Translations under genes and position numbers: made by a program
The notes under the pieces: generated by a model
Database searches by the model: none
What the model saw: the letters and a program-made list of their open reading frames with translations, nothing else
What the model was told of the DNA's origin: nothing
NCBI GenBank assembly: GCA_029546925.1
Contig: JAKPQM010000140.1
Location: forward strand, 1-64,000
Source of the DNA: Actinomycetes bacterium
Lineage (GTDB): Bacteria > Actinomycetota > Coriobacteriia > Coriobacteriales > Atopobiaceae
Reading direction: 5' to 3'
DNA length: 64,000 nucleotides
In this document: piece after piece, positions 24,264-32,490 of the stretch
Position numbering within the stretch: the first letter of the stretch is position 1
How the letters are laid out: each line of letters starts with the position of its first letter

Positions 24264-24602
24264 AAAACCACTCGTTGGACGGGTGATCATGATTAGCCGC
24301 GAAAACGGACGGTATCACACGTATTCGCGTGCGTAATTCATCCGTAGTCACGCGTAAATCGGGCACGAACTACGTGGCAACCCAGACGCATCTGCCATCG
24401 GCTTGCTCATGGGCGTCGTCCTATCCACATGCGGCCCGGGAGGAGCATCGCATCGTGCTCGACCGATATTGCGGAAGGCTGCGGACTCCCAACGCCTTGT
24501 TGGGGGGGGGTGTTCTTTGCAAGCATGAGACGGGCGCCGCCTTCAATTGTACGGCTGCTTCCCCTGTACGGGCACAATGGCCTTGTCATTGCTGCTGGCA
24601 TG

Positions 24603-24608
24603 TATAAT
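24603..24608 (+). promoter_or_regulatory. candidate -10 box of gene 24656
   Basis: Perfect TATAAT 48 bp before the ATG. No well-spaced -35 is present (TTGTCA lies only 14 bp upstream), so the promoter is tentative. Confidence 0.4.
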
Positions 24609-24655
24609 CGACCAGAGATGTGTAATCCCACCACGGTGCCAAGGAGGCGGATACG

Positions 24656-25081
24656 ATGAGGGGCAGAGAGGTTATCCCCGTGAACAGGAGGCTCAGCTTG
24701 GATGAGCTCGAGCAGTTCATGCAGGAGCGCTGGAACCAGGAAGAATATGGTGCGTTTCGGAAGGGCAAGCCCACCCCCGCCTCGATCGAGGAATACATCC
24801 TCCTCCCCGCCACCGAGCGGACGATGGCCATCGTCTACCCGCGGGGAGGCGGCATCTTCAGCAAAGGCAACAAGGTCATCGTCACCGTGTGCGATTCACC
24901 TGAGGGCGCGGCCTTGCTGGCCGCCACGGCAGTCCCGGTGAAAAACGCCTTCTTCAAGATCGCCCAGACCGCGCATGTCGTGAGCCGCTCCAAGGAGTTC
25001 AGGGGTGAGGCTGCAGATATGGTCGAGGCCTACGCTGCGTACCTGCGCACGCTTCTCGAGGAGGCCGGACTCGCCGGTTAA
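24656..25081 (+). CDS. unknown 141-residue protein
   Basis: No family recognised. The sequence is well-behaved: an N-terminal helix SLDELEQFMQERW, a central strand-rich part (TMAIVYPRGGG, NKVIVTVCDSPEG) and a C-terminal helix ADMVEAYAAYLRTLLEEAG. No membrane segment. AAGGAGGCGGATACG before ATG 24656 is an excellent ribosome-binding site. It is the first intact gene right of the integrated elements and may be a resident chromosomal gene. A weak hairpin at 25160-25182 could end its transcript. Confidence 0.75.
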   Translation: MRGREVIPVNRRLSLDELEQFMQERWNQEEYGAFRKGKPTPASIEEYILLPATERTMAIVYPRGGGIFSKGNKVIVTVCDSPEGAALLAATAVPVKNAFFKIAQTAHVVSRSKEFRGEAADMVEAYAAYLRTLLEEAGLAG

Positions 25082-25159
25082 TCTTGAGGGACTGGCTTAT
25101 CCTAGGCGCCTCTGCTCGGAGGGAATCGGACGACAGCTGGCTCTAACATGAAATATCCG

Positions 25160-25182
25160 AGGGCAATCCCAGTGGTTGCCCT
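25160..25182 (+). terminator. weak hairpin after 24656-25081
   Basis: AGGGCAA pairs with TTGCCCT around a 9-nt loop, with only two T afterwards. It is the only structure in the otherwise featureless stretch 25082-25348. Confidence 0.3.
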
Positions 25183-25348
25183 TGCGGTGTCTGCGACCTT
25201 CCTCGGATCCGCTTCGTCCTGCATCATTCATTAAATGACAAGGAGACGCTAGACAGCAATTCATCTAGGCTTATCCATTCGTTCCGGTCGCTCGGATCGG
25301 CCAAGTCGTCTAAACCGTCTCGAGCTTCTTCTAGGCTATCCCAGCTGG

Positions 25349-26192
25349 CTAAGTCGTCCGATCCGCCCTCATCCCCTTGATAGGTGCGGGCCCCTTCGTT
25401 GCGGGTCCGCGCGAGCCAACCGCGCGGATCCTCGCGCCAAGTCTGTCAGAAGCCCAAGATCTTCTGCATCTCCCCTTGGTGAGGGCTTGGCCGAGAGGGT
25501 CGCTGATGGCCAGCTGTTCGACGCTGCGCTGCTCGATGCGCGACGCGAGCGATCTCCCGCCGCAATGCACGGGCTTGCGTGCGACCCCGAGTGTGAACGG
25601 CTCCGTCTGGCGACCGTCAACGGTCAGTGTGCTTAGCGCCCTCATGTCGTCGAGGCGGCACAGGCCCAAAGCCAACGACGATTCTCCCAGCCTCAGGGTC
25701 GCCTCCGCTGCATCTCTGGGAGACAGGCGAAAGGCGCTGAAGCTCGCGCTGTTGGATTCGAGTGCGTCGCGGACCTGATCGGATAGCTGCCCTACGTGCT
25801 GGTGGGCAAGCACGAGCCCAAGCCCAAACTTCCGCCCCTCGGCGAGCATGCGGGGCAGGGGGTTGCTCTGGGAAAGCTGCGCCTCGTCGATAAATACGAG
25901 GTGAGGATTACCGTCGTATCCCCTTCCCATGGCCGCATCCCAGAGCTGCATGAGCAACATCGTGCCTATGGTGCGCGCCGCATGGGTGCCTATAGCAGGG
26001 CTTGCGAGGTCGATGACCCTGTTCCGCATACTGGCTGGAAGCCGAGCCGATCGTCTCTCCTGACCCGGCGTACTGTTCGCACGACCAAGCGAGGCTGGCA
26101 TCTGTGACGGTCTTGCTGCCGAAGAGCTGCAGGTCGGCGAAACCGGCGGCGGGCATGGCGACAGGGGCGATTCTGGTGACGACGAGGCCCAT
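25349..26192 (-). pseudogene. fragment of conjugation-type HerA/VirB4-like ATPase
   Basis: Minus-strand product with MRNRVIDLASPAIGTHAART, NPHLVFIDEAQLSQSN (Walker B), AEGRKFGLGLVLAHQHVGQL and SFSAFRLSPRDAAEATLRLG, typical of the C-terminal half of DUF87/VirB4-like ATPases in conjugative elements. Upstream, GLVVTRIAPVAMPAAGFADL is in another frame, so a frameshift lies between about 26030 and 26060. The N-terminal half with Walker A is missing; an IstB-like fragment abuts at about 26195. Remnant of a former conjugative element. Confidence 0.7.
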
Positions 26193-26196
26193 TCCG

Positions 26197-26775
26197 CATT
26201 CGCGACGGCCAAGGTCGAGAATCTGGTGAAGCGCGCGAACCCGCGTTATCCCGGCGCCGACGTGCGCAGGCTCGACTTCTCCGAGGAGTGCAAGCTCGAC
26301 CGCGTGAAGATCGCCGAGCGGGGCTCGAACGTGGTGATCGAAGGCCTCACCGGTTCTGGAAAAGCTATATGAGCTGCGCGATTGCCAAGGAGGCGTGTCG
26401 TCGGAGGATGCGCGTCCGCTACATCAGGGTCCCCGATCTCGAGGAGCTTTGGAAGCAGTCGAGGGACCGATCCGGCGGCGAGGCCGGGCTCGTGAGGAAG
26501 TGCGGCAGCTTCGGCGTGCCCGTGCCGGGCGGATGGCTCCTCGACAAACCGGGAGTCGAGTTCCGCAGCATGCTGCTAGAGCTGATGGAGCGCAGGTACG
26601 ACACCAACTCCACGATATTCTGCACGCAGTTCAAGAAGAAGGACCGGCCCTCCCGCCTCGGGGGCGGAGTGCACGCCGACGCCATAATGGACAGGATTGT
26701 GCACAACGCCGTTGGCTCGGGGCCGGCGAGGTTAATATGTGCGAGAAGACGGGGATGACCGAACGGCAAGGTTAA
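26197..26775 (+). pseudogene. istB: IstB-like ATPase fragment of an IS21-family element
   Basis: Reads AFATAKVENLVKRANPRYPG, then LDRVKIAERGSNVVIEGLTG and SGK; one base is missing inside the Walker A lysine codon region (about 26362), and the frame shifts to SYMSCAIAKEACRRRMRVRY, IRVPDLEELWKQSRD. After GEAGLVRK a segment with Walker B seems deleted, then FRSMLLELMERRYDTNSTIF, CTQFKKKD and HADAIMDRIVHNAV follow, with another shift near 26712. This matches the IS21 helper ATPase IstB, broken at three places; no IstA gene is present. Confidence 0.8.
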
Positions 26776-26787
26776 GTTGACGATCTG

Positions 26788-26819
26788 CGGTGGCGGCGGT
26801 GTCGAAGCCGCCGCCACCG
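26788..26819. repeat. 12-bp GC-rich inverted repeat
   Basis: CGGTGGCGGCGG and CCGCCGCCACCG separated by 8 bases, directly after the IstB-like fragment. It may be the end or terminator of the former IS21-type element. Confidence 0.7.
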
Positions 26820-27225
26820 GCATCCAAACGGAATATCGCAGGTTGCCAATCAGGATGATCAAGGGTGCTCAAGCGCCCAAATACTCATCTCCATGTCGTC
26901 AAATTACCAAGCACCTGTTTCTTTTGAGGAAATCGAGAACAATATCCTGCGGCAACGCGGAATATTTTCCGAAACAAACAAGTACTTGGTAATCCATAAG
27001 ATTCGAGATGCGATCATTCCATGGCGATTCGGCAACTCTAAAAAATACGGAATAAGTGCCGTTCGTGGCAGAAAGGGGCCGATCGCGCGGCAGGCCTCTG
27101 TGCAGCTGACCTCCCTTTGTCCGTTCATCCCTATGATAAGGCAGGGGCTAAGACATGATCCCAGCCCATGGGGGCTTGGGGCACCAGTTGCGTTAATCGC
27201 GAATACCGCAACTTTCTGCGCACAG

Positions 27226-27260
27226 AAAAACGCCCGCCACCGGATAGGGGTGACGGGCGC
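27226..27260 (-). terminator. intrinsic terminator of the GGGtGRT/NifU-like operon
   Basis: On the minus strand GCGCCCGTCACC pairs with GGTGGCGGGCG (one G-T) and is followed by TTTTTCTG. It lies about 30 bp past the stop at 27288. Confidence 0.85.
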
Positions 27261-27287
27261 TAGCTGCAGTGAAAACCGAATTACTGC

Positions 27288-28292
27288 CTAGCCGTTGAGG
27301 GCTGCGTTCACGGCGACGGCGCACGCAACGGTGCAGCCGACCATCGGGTTGTTGCCCATGCCGATGAGGCCCATCATGTCAACGTGCGCGGGCACCGAGG
27401 AGGAGCCTGCGAACTGCGCGCTGGAGTGCATGCGGCCCATGGTGTCGGTCATGCCGTAGGAGGCAGGTCCGGCCGCCATGTTATCCGGATGCAGCGTGCG
27501 GCCGGTGCCGCCGCCCGATGCCACGGAGAAGTACTTCTTGCCGGCAAGCACGCGCTCCTTGAAATAGGTACCCGCAACCGGATGCTGGAAACGCGTGGGA
27601 TTGGTGGAGTTGCCGGTGATGGAGATGTCGACGCTCTCATGCCACATGATGGCGACGCCCTCGCGGACATCGTCGGCTCCGTAGCAGTTGACCTTGGCAC
27701 GCGGTCCGTCGGAGTACGGGATGGTCTGGACGACCTCGAGCTCTCCGGTGAAGTAGTCGAACTTGGTCTGGACATAGGTGAAGCCGTTGATGCGGGCGAT
27801 GATCTGGGCGGCATCCTTGCCGAGGCCGTTCAGGATAACACGCAGCGGCTTGGTGCGGGCCTTGTTGGCGTTGTTGGCGATGCCGATGGCTCCCTCGGCG
27901 GCGGCGAAGGACTCGTGGCCGGCCAGGAACGCGAAGCACTCGGTGTCCTCGCCGAGCAGCATGGCGCCCAGATTGCCGTGGCCGAGACCGACCTTGCGAT
28001 CCTCAGCCACAGAGCCGGGGACGCAGAAGGCCTGCAGGCCGATGCCGATGGCCGCAGCGGCGTCGGAAGCCGTGGCGGCTTCCTTCTTCACGGCGATGGC
28101 GCAGCCTAGGGTGTAGGCCCACTTGGCATTCTCGAATGCGATGGATTGGATGCCGGTGGTGATATCGTAGGGATTGAAGCCCTTATCGGTACAGATCTTG
28201 AGAGCCTCGTCGAGGTCGGCGATGCTGTTCTCGGCAAGGGCGGCGTTGATCTTGTCGATGCGACGCTCGTAGCCTTCGAATGTAACTGCCAT
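27288..28292 (-). CDS. GGGtGRT family protein
   Basis: A 334-residue protein of the family named for its motif, here ASGGGTGRTLHPDNMA (about residues 265-280). It is found in anaerobes, almost always next to a NifU-like scaffold gene, and its biochemical role is unknown. Other conserved stretches are AVTFEGYERRIDKINAAL, FNPYDITTGIQSIAFENAKW, and the C-terminal MMGLIGMGNNPMVGCTVACA. No membrane segment. The ATG at 28292 follows GGGAAAGGAGCTGAATACC. It lies 18 bp downstream of the NifU-like gene and shares its terminator, so the two are one operon; a role in iron-sulfur or metal-cofactor metabolism is inferred from that. Confidence 0.9.
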   Translation of the reverse strand: MAVTFEGYERRIDKINAALAENSIADLDEALKICTDKGFNPYDITTGIQSIAFENAKWAYTLGCAIAVKKEAATASDAAAAIGIGLQAFCVPGSVAEDRKVGLGHGNLGAMLLGEDTECFAFLAGHESFAAAEGAIGIANNANKARTKPLRVILNGLGKDAAQIIARINGFTYVQTKFDYFTGELEVVQTIPYSDGPRAKVNCYGADDVREGVAIMWHESVDISITGNSTNPTRFQHPVAGTYFKERVLAGKKYFSVASGGGTGRTLHPDNMAAGPASYGMTDTMGRMHSSAQFAGSSSVPAHVDMMGLIGMGNNPMVGCTVACAVAVNAALNG

Positions 28293-28310
28293 GGTATTCA
28301 GCTCCTTTCC

Positions 28311-29003
28311 CTACTCGTTGCGGGGGTCGATGACCTTGGCGGGGTTGTCCCACTGACCATAGCGGCCGGTCGCCTTCACCATGGCCTCCTTGGCGTCGAC
28401 ATCCTTCTTGAGGAGGTCGGCCAGGACACCGAGGTTGACGTACTCGAAGCCGATGATCTCGTCGCGCTCGTTGAGGGCGAGGTTGGTGACGTAGCCCTGG
28501 GCGAGCTCGAGGTAGCGGGCACCCTTGGCCGTGGTTCCGTAGGTAGTGCCGATCATGGAACGGAGGCCCTTGCCGAGATCGTCGAGACCGGCGCCCACGG
28601 GCAGGCCGTCCTCGGAGAAGGCCGTTTGGGTGCGGCCGTAGACGATCTGGAGGAAGAGCTCCCTCATCGCGACGTTGATGGCGTCGCAGACGAGGTCGGT
28701 GTTGAGCGCCTCGAGGATGGTCTTGCCGGGAAGGATCTCGGCGGCCATGGCTGCCGAGTGCGTCATGCCGGAGCAGCCGATGGTCTCGACCAGGGCCTCC
28801 TCGATGACGCCCTCCTTGACGTTGAGGCTGAGTTTGCACGCGCCCTGCTGCGGTGCGCACCAGCCGATTCCGTGCGTGTAACCGGAGATATCGGAAATCT
28901 CCTTCGCCTGGACCCACTTTCCCTCTTCGGGGATGGGAGCTGGGCCGTGGTATGCGCCCTTGGCGACTGGGCACATGTGCTCCACTTCTGCCGAGTACAG
29001 CAT
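28311..29003 (-). CDS. NifU-like iron-sulfur cluster assembly scaffold protein
   Basis: A 230-residue protein with the NifU N-terminal fold: cysteines in HGIGWCAPQQGACKLS, ETIGCSGMTHSAAMA (the conserved Cys region) and NTDLVCDAINVAMRE. The scaffold would hold a nascent [2Fe-2S] cluster or related metal centre. It is the form that partners with GGGtGRT proteins rather than the IscU of the Isc pathway. ATG 29003 (MLYSAEVEH) is chosen because GGAGAGGAGACG precedes it; the open frame to 29060 has no such site. It is the first gene of a two-gene operon divergent from 29206. Confidence 0.85.
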   Translation of the reverse strand: MLYSAEVEHMCPVAKGAYHGPAPIPEEGKWVQAKEISDISGYTHGIGWCAPQQGACKLSLNVKEGVIEEALVETIGCSGMTHSAAMAAEILPGKTILEALNTDLVCDAINVAMRELFLQIVYGRTQTAFSEDGLPVGAGLDDLGKGLRSMIGTTYGTTAKGARYLELAQGYVTNLALNERDEIIGFEYVNLGVLADLLKKDVDAKEAMVKATGRYGQWDNPAKVIDPRNE

Positions 29004-29205
29004 GCGTCTCCTCTCCATAGTGTGCGGTGCCGAGGCCCCCTGCCGTGCGGCGATCCGCATTCAACCCTTCGGTAGCTAGGATGATAGCGCATTGGGAGGG
29101 CTTCAACGCGGGCAGCGGGGATGCCTACGCCAGACGTCGTGCTATCATAGCTTGGATGGCAGCCAGATCAGATTGCCCGGCTCGTCTCATACGGGAGAAG
29201 CACCC

Positions 29206-29793
29206 ATGTCCAAACTCTACCTCGTCCGTCATGGCCAGACGTTCTTCAACCAGCGCAAGATCATCCAAGGCTGGTGCGATTCCCCGCTCACCGAGACGGG
29301 CATCGCGCAGGCAGAGGCCGTGCGGGCCTATTTCGAGGAGGAGGGCATCAGCTTCGACCACGTGTACAGCTCGACAGCGGAGCGTGCCTGCGACACCGCC
29401 GAGGTCCTCATGAGGGGAGCGCTTCCCTATGAGCGCTGCAAGGGGCTGCGCGAGTTCAATTTCGGAAAGCTCGAAGGATGCAGTACCGATACCATCCTTC
29501 CGGGGAAAGGCCGGTTCGGAGACTTCCTCGTGCCGTTCGGCGGCGAGGGCGAGCAGGAGGTCATGGAACGCGTGAGCGCGACGCTCACCGAGATTATGCT
29601 GCGACCCGGCCATGAGTCGGTGCTCGCCGTCTCGCACGGCGCGTCGATCTTCACCTTCCTGATCAGGTGGTACGACGAGAGCATCGTGAAGATCGACCAC
29701 ATCCTCGGCAACTGCACGGCCTACAAGTTCGATTTCGATCCTATGGCGCGGTCCTTCTCATGCATAGGCTATTTCGATCCCGCGGCAAGGTGA
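29206..29793 (+). CDS. histidine phosphatase family (phosphoglycerate mutase-like) protein
   Basis: A 195-residue member of the branch-1 histidine phosphatase superfamily. The phospho-accepting histidine is in LVRHGQTFFNQR near the N-terminus, with QGWCDSPLTETGIAQA and SSTAERACDTA following and the second histidine in AVSHGASI. It dephosphorylates an unknown small metabolite or works as a cofactor-dependent mutase-like phosphatase. ATG 29206 follows GGGAGAAGCACC. A separate transcription unit, divergent from the NifU-like operon; about 140 bp separate it from the next gene. Confidence 0.88.
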   Translation: MSKLYLVRHGQTFFNQRKIIQGWCDSPLTETGIAQAEAVRAYFEEEGISFDHVYSSTAERACDTAEVLMRGALPYERCKGLREFNFGKLEGCSTDTILPGKGRFGDFLVPFGGEGEQEVMERVSATLTEIMLRPGHESVLAVSHGASIFTFLIRWYDESIVKIDHILGNCTAYKFDFDPMARSFSCIGYFDPAAR

Positions 29794-29930
29794 TGGAAAG
29801 AGGGGCGCCCGCCAACACGCCTCCTCGTCGCGACCCGCTCTACGTGCTGTTTAACCTGCAAACGAGCGGGGAATACTGGTACTATTGAAAGGATTCCCGT
29901 CCCCCGGCCGAGGAGGTTGCGCTTCCGCGC

Positions 29931-31259
29931 ATGGACATAGTCATATCGCTTGTCGTCACGTTCCTGCTCACCCTTGCAAACGGTTTCTTCTCCGCCGCAG
30001 AGTTGGCGGTCGTCTCCGCCAAGAAAGCCCTTCTCGAACCCGAGGCCGAGGAGGGCGATGCGCGTGCCAAGTCCGTTCTCGATCTGGCTTCCGATTCGGG
30101 CGATTTCCTCGCCACCATCCAAGTTGCCATCACGCTTGTGGGCTTTGCGGCCTCCGCGTTCGCCGCTACGAGCCTCTCCGATCCCTTCGGTGCATGGATG
30201 TCCTCGCTTGGCCTCGGCTTAGGCATCGCGCGTCCGCTCGCGACCGTGCTCATCACCCTCATCGTGTCGTATTTCTCGATCGTGGTGGGCGAGCTCGTGC
30301 CCAAGCGCATCGCCTTGGCCAATGCCGAGGGCGTCGCCAAGTCGGTTGCGGGCCCCGTCCGTGCCTTCATGGCCATCGCGAAGCCGCTCGTCGCACTTAC
30401 CGCGCACTCTGCCGACGGTCTGTCAAAACTGCTCGGTATCTCCGATCCCGGCATCGATGCCAGTGCATCCGAGGATGAGATCAAATATCTGGTCACCGAC
30501 TCCGAGGAGCTCTCCGACGAGGAGAAGAACATGATCCACGAGGTCATCGATCTCGGCGATACCGTGGCCTACGAGGTCATGGTGCCGCGCGTCGATATGA
30601 CCGCCGTCGAAGACGGCACCACGCTCGCCGAGGTCATCGGCCTCATGCGCGAGACAGGCTATTCGCGCATACCGGTCTATCGCGAGAGCATCGACCGCAT
30701 CGTCGGAATCGCCCATCTGAAGGATCTGCTCACGCCCATCCTCGATCAGCGTGCCGAAAGCCATGAGATCAGCCGCTATATGCGCCAAGCACGTTATGTG
30801 CCCGATACCAAGGACATCATGCCGCTCCTCTCCGAGATGCGCGCCACCCACGATCAGATGGTCATCGTCATCGACGAGTACGGCGGCACTGCGGGCGTCA
30901 TCACGCTCGAGGATATCGTCGAAGAGGTCGTAGGCGAGATCGAGGACGAGTTCGACCCCGACAACAAGTACCTCATGCAGGTTTCCGAACGCGAGTGGCA
31001 GGTCGACGGGCGCTTCTCCATCGACGATGCCCTCGAGCTGGGCTGGCCCGTCGAGGATACCGAGGAGTACGAGACCATCGCCGGCTTCGTGCTCGAACTC
31101 GCCGACAAGCTGCCGCGTCCGGGCGATGTGTTCGAGCATGAGGGCTGGCGGTTCCTCGTCCAATCGCTGCGCGGCAGGCGTGTGGCGATGCTGCGTGTGA
31201 TCGCACCCGAGCCCGATCGTGAGGATGATGACGAGGCTCTTTCAACTGCAATGGAGTAG
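29931..31259 (+). CDS. CorC/HlyC-type membrane protein (DUF21-CBS-CorC)
   Basis: A 442-residue integral membrane protein of the CNNM/CorC family, implicated in Mg2+ or Co2+ efflux. Residues 1-190 form the DUF21 domain with membrane helices (VISLVVTFLLTLANGFFSAA, IQVAITLVGFAASAFAA, LATVLITLIVSYFSIVVGEL). Two CBS domains follow around residues 215-335 (VPRVDMTAVE, GYSRIPVYRESIDRIVGIAH, VIDEYGGTAGVITLEDIVEE), then the C-terminal CorC_HlyC domain (EREWQVDGRFSIDDALEL). The frame is complete. No ribosome-binding site stronger than GAGGTTGCG is seen before ATG 29931. It sits 42 bp before the next gene. Confidence 0.92.
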   Translation: MDIVISLVVTFLLTLANGFFSAAELAVVSAKKALLEPEAEEGDARAKSVLDLASDSGDFLATIQVAITLVGFAASAFAATSLSDPFGAWMSSLGLGLGIARPLATVLITLIVSYFSIVVGELVPKRIALANAEGVAKSVAGPVRAFMAIAKPLVALTAHSADGLSKLLGISDPGIDASASEDEIKYLVTDSEELSDEEKNMIHEVIDLGDTVAYEVMVPRVDMTAVEDGTTLAEVIGLMRETGYSRIPVYRESIDRIVGIAHLKDLLTPILDQRAESHEISRYMRQARYVPDTKDIMPLLSEMRATHDQMVIVIDEYGGTAGVITLEDIVEEVVGEIEDEFDPDNKYLMQVSEREWQVDGRFSIDDALELGWPVEDTEEYETIAGFVLELADKLPRPGDVFEHEGWRFLVQSLRGRRVAMLRVIAPEPDREDDDEALSTAME

Positions 31260-31301
31260 AATTAGAATCCATCGTGTTTCTCGATGAGAAAGGCATCTAC
31301 C

Positions 31302-31976
31302 GTGGCTCAGCTTATCGATATCAGCAAAGTGACTATCAGCCAGCGCGCCCTCGTCGCGCAGGTTCGCCTTGCCGACGACGCCCCGCTCTTCACGAGCGAT
31401 GATCCCGAAGGCACCGGTCGCATCGCCGGCCTCATGCCCCAGATGCTCGACCATGCATGCTATGGCGACGACGGGGAGGCCTTCGGCGAGGTTCTGGATG
31501 ATACCGAGCTCGCGCATCTTCTGGAGCACGTGACGGTGGAGCTGCTTGCCCGTACTGAGCGTGCGGGAGCTGTCTGCGCCGGTCAGACCCGCGAGGTCGA
31601 TGCCCAGACGCGCACCTACGAGTTGCGGCTCACCTGCCCGGACGACGTCTTGGTGGCGGGTGCCCTCTCGAGTGCCGCGTGGATCGTCGAGTGGGCCTAC
31701 AGCGGCGGTGGCGACCCCGAGCCCGATATCGATGCCATCGCCTCCGGCTTGGTTGCGCTTGTCGACGGCCTCGATGATCAGGATGGGCAGCTTGGAAAGT
31801 CCGTCTTCGATGAGGATGCCACGGTTGCGGTTTCCCCCCTTGTGCTCAAGGAGGCTGCGGCCGAGATCGCCAAGAGCGCTCAGGAACCAGAGGAGGTGGC
31901 CGCGCACGAGGATCTCGAGGCAGATGCTGTCGAGTCTGAAGTAGCAGAACCCGAGACAGACGATTCGCTGGCATGA
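31302..31976 (+). CDS. protein with cyanophycin-synthetase-like N-terminal domain
   Basis: A 224-residue acidic protein. The central part, GLMPQMLDHACYGDDGEAFG and then ELAHLLEHVTVELLA followed by GQTREVDAQTRTYELRL, resembles the N-terminal domain of cyanophycin synthetases and related amide ligases, where an H-x2-E-H motif and a GxTR segment are conserved. No ATP-grasp or Mur-ligase domain follows; instead the C-terminal 70 residues are acidic and low-complexity. So it may be a stand-alone domain with a new role. GTG 31302 with AAAGG upstream is preferred; an ATG at 31284 is possible. It precedes the YtxH gene by 51 bp. Confidence 0.6.
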   Translation: MAQLIDISKVTISQRALVAQVRLADDAPLFTSDDPEGTGRIAGLMPQMLDHACYGDDGEAFGEVLDDTELAHLLEHVTVELLARTERAGAVCAGQTREVDAQTRTYELRLTCPDDVLVAGALSSAAWIVEWAYSGGGDPEPDIDAIASGLVALVDGLDDQDGQLGKSVFDEDATVAVSPLVLKEAAAEIAKSAQEPEEVAAHEDLEADAVESEVAEPETDDSLA

Positions 31977-32027
31977 GATACTATCCCCGTACCCCGTACC
32001 GTTCGCTGACCAGATAAGGAGATTGCC

Positions 32028-32483
32028 ATGGGAAAGAAGTTCAACTTCGTACTGGGCACCTTCGTGGGTGCCGCTGCCGGTCTCGTTGCCGGTGTCATGC
32101 TTGCCCCGCGTGCGGGTGCCGAGAGCCGCGCTATGGCCGCCGATGTCATGAACGACGCATGGGACACCGCCGTCGATAACTACGAGCGCGGATCCAAGGT
32201 CGTTGCCGACAAAGTCACCGAGGTTGCAGCCGCCAGCGGCGTTTCCTCCGATGAGCTGCGCGAGAAGGTCGACGCTGCCCGCGTCCGCATGGATCAGCTC
32301 CGCGACTCCCTCTCCGACGCCGTCGCCAACGCCTCAGCGCAGGTCGTCGATGTCGTCAACATGGTGTCCGACCAGGTTACCTCCATGGCCGATACCGCCG
32401 CAGATGCTGCAGGCACTGCAGCAGAGGCGGTGAAGGTCGAGGTTGTCGACGAGGACGCCGAGCCTGCGGCACCGGCAGAGTAG
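32028..32483 (+). CDS. YtxH domain-containing protein
   Basis: A 151-residue protein with the YtxH layout: a single N-terminal hydrophobic segment FVLGTFVGAAAGLVAGVMLA followed by PRAG and a long amphipathic helix rich in Ala, Asp and Val (SSDELREKVDAARVRMDQLR). YtxH proteins are small envelope-associated stress proteins of unknown mechanism. ATG 32028 follows ATAAGGAGATTGCC. It ends in an acidic tail (EDAEPAAPAE). The PRC-barrel gene starts 7 bp after its stop, so they are likely cotranscribed. Confidence 0.85.
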   Translation: MGKKFNFVLGTFVGAAAGLVAGVMLAPRAGAESRAMAADVMNDAWDTAVDNYERGSKVVADKVTEVAAASGVSSDELREKVDAARVRMDQLRDSLSDAVANASAQVVDVVNMVSDQVTSMADTAADAAGTAAEAVKVEVVDEDAEPAAPAE

Positions 32484-32490
32484 GTTCTTC

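Larger units (their letters stand above)
24187..24655. other. intergenic region right of the attachment site
   Basis: Contains a terminator (24193-24222), a perfect 11-bp inverted repeat (24236-24263), a tract of nine G at 24502-24510 and a possible promoter before 24656. Open frames here are not gene-like; the minus-strand one is a shadow of the tRNA 3' end. Confidence 0.6.
26776..27287. other. degenerate region before the core genome
   Basis: Holds a 12-bp stem around 26788-26819, an imperfect inverted repeat (26903-26921 with 26971-26993, ATTACCAAG arms), and an open frame 26893-27291 starting MSSNYQAPVSFEEIENNILR that lacks a ribosome-binding site and ends inside the terminator region. 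Local AT-richness around 26890-27070 is unlike the flanks. No gene is claimed. Confidence 0.5.

Noticed and set aside
24115-24366. Minus-strand open frame containing GTTGFEPAASRSRNN
   Set aside because: This peptide is the well-known antisense shadow of tRNA 3' ends (T-arm and acceptor); it overlaps the attachment repeat.
24502-24510. Phase-variable G9 tract
   Set aside because: It lies in a region without a gene and 146 bp before the next start, with no promoter spacing role evident.
26893-27291. 132-codon open frame MSSNYQAPVSF...
   Set aside because: No ribosome-binding site, composition changes midway, and the end runs through the terminator of the opposite operon; at best a gene fragment.
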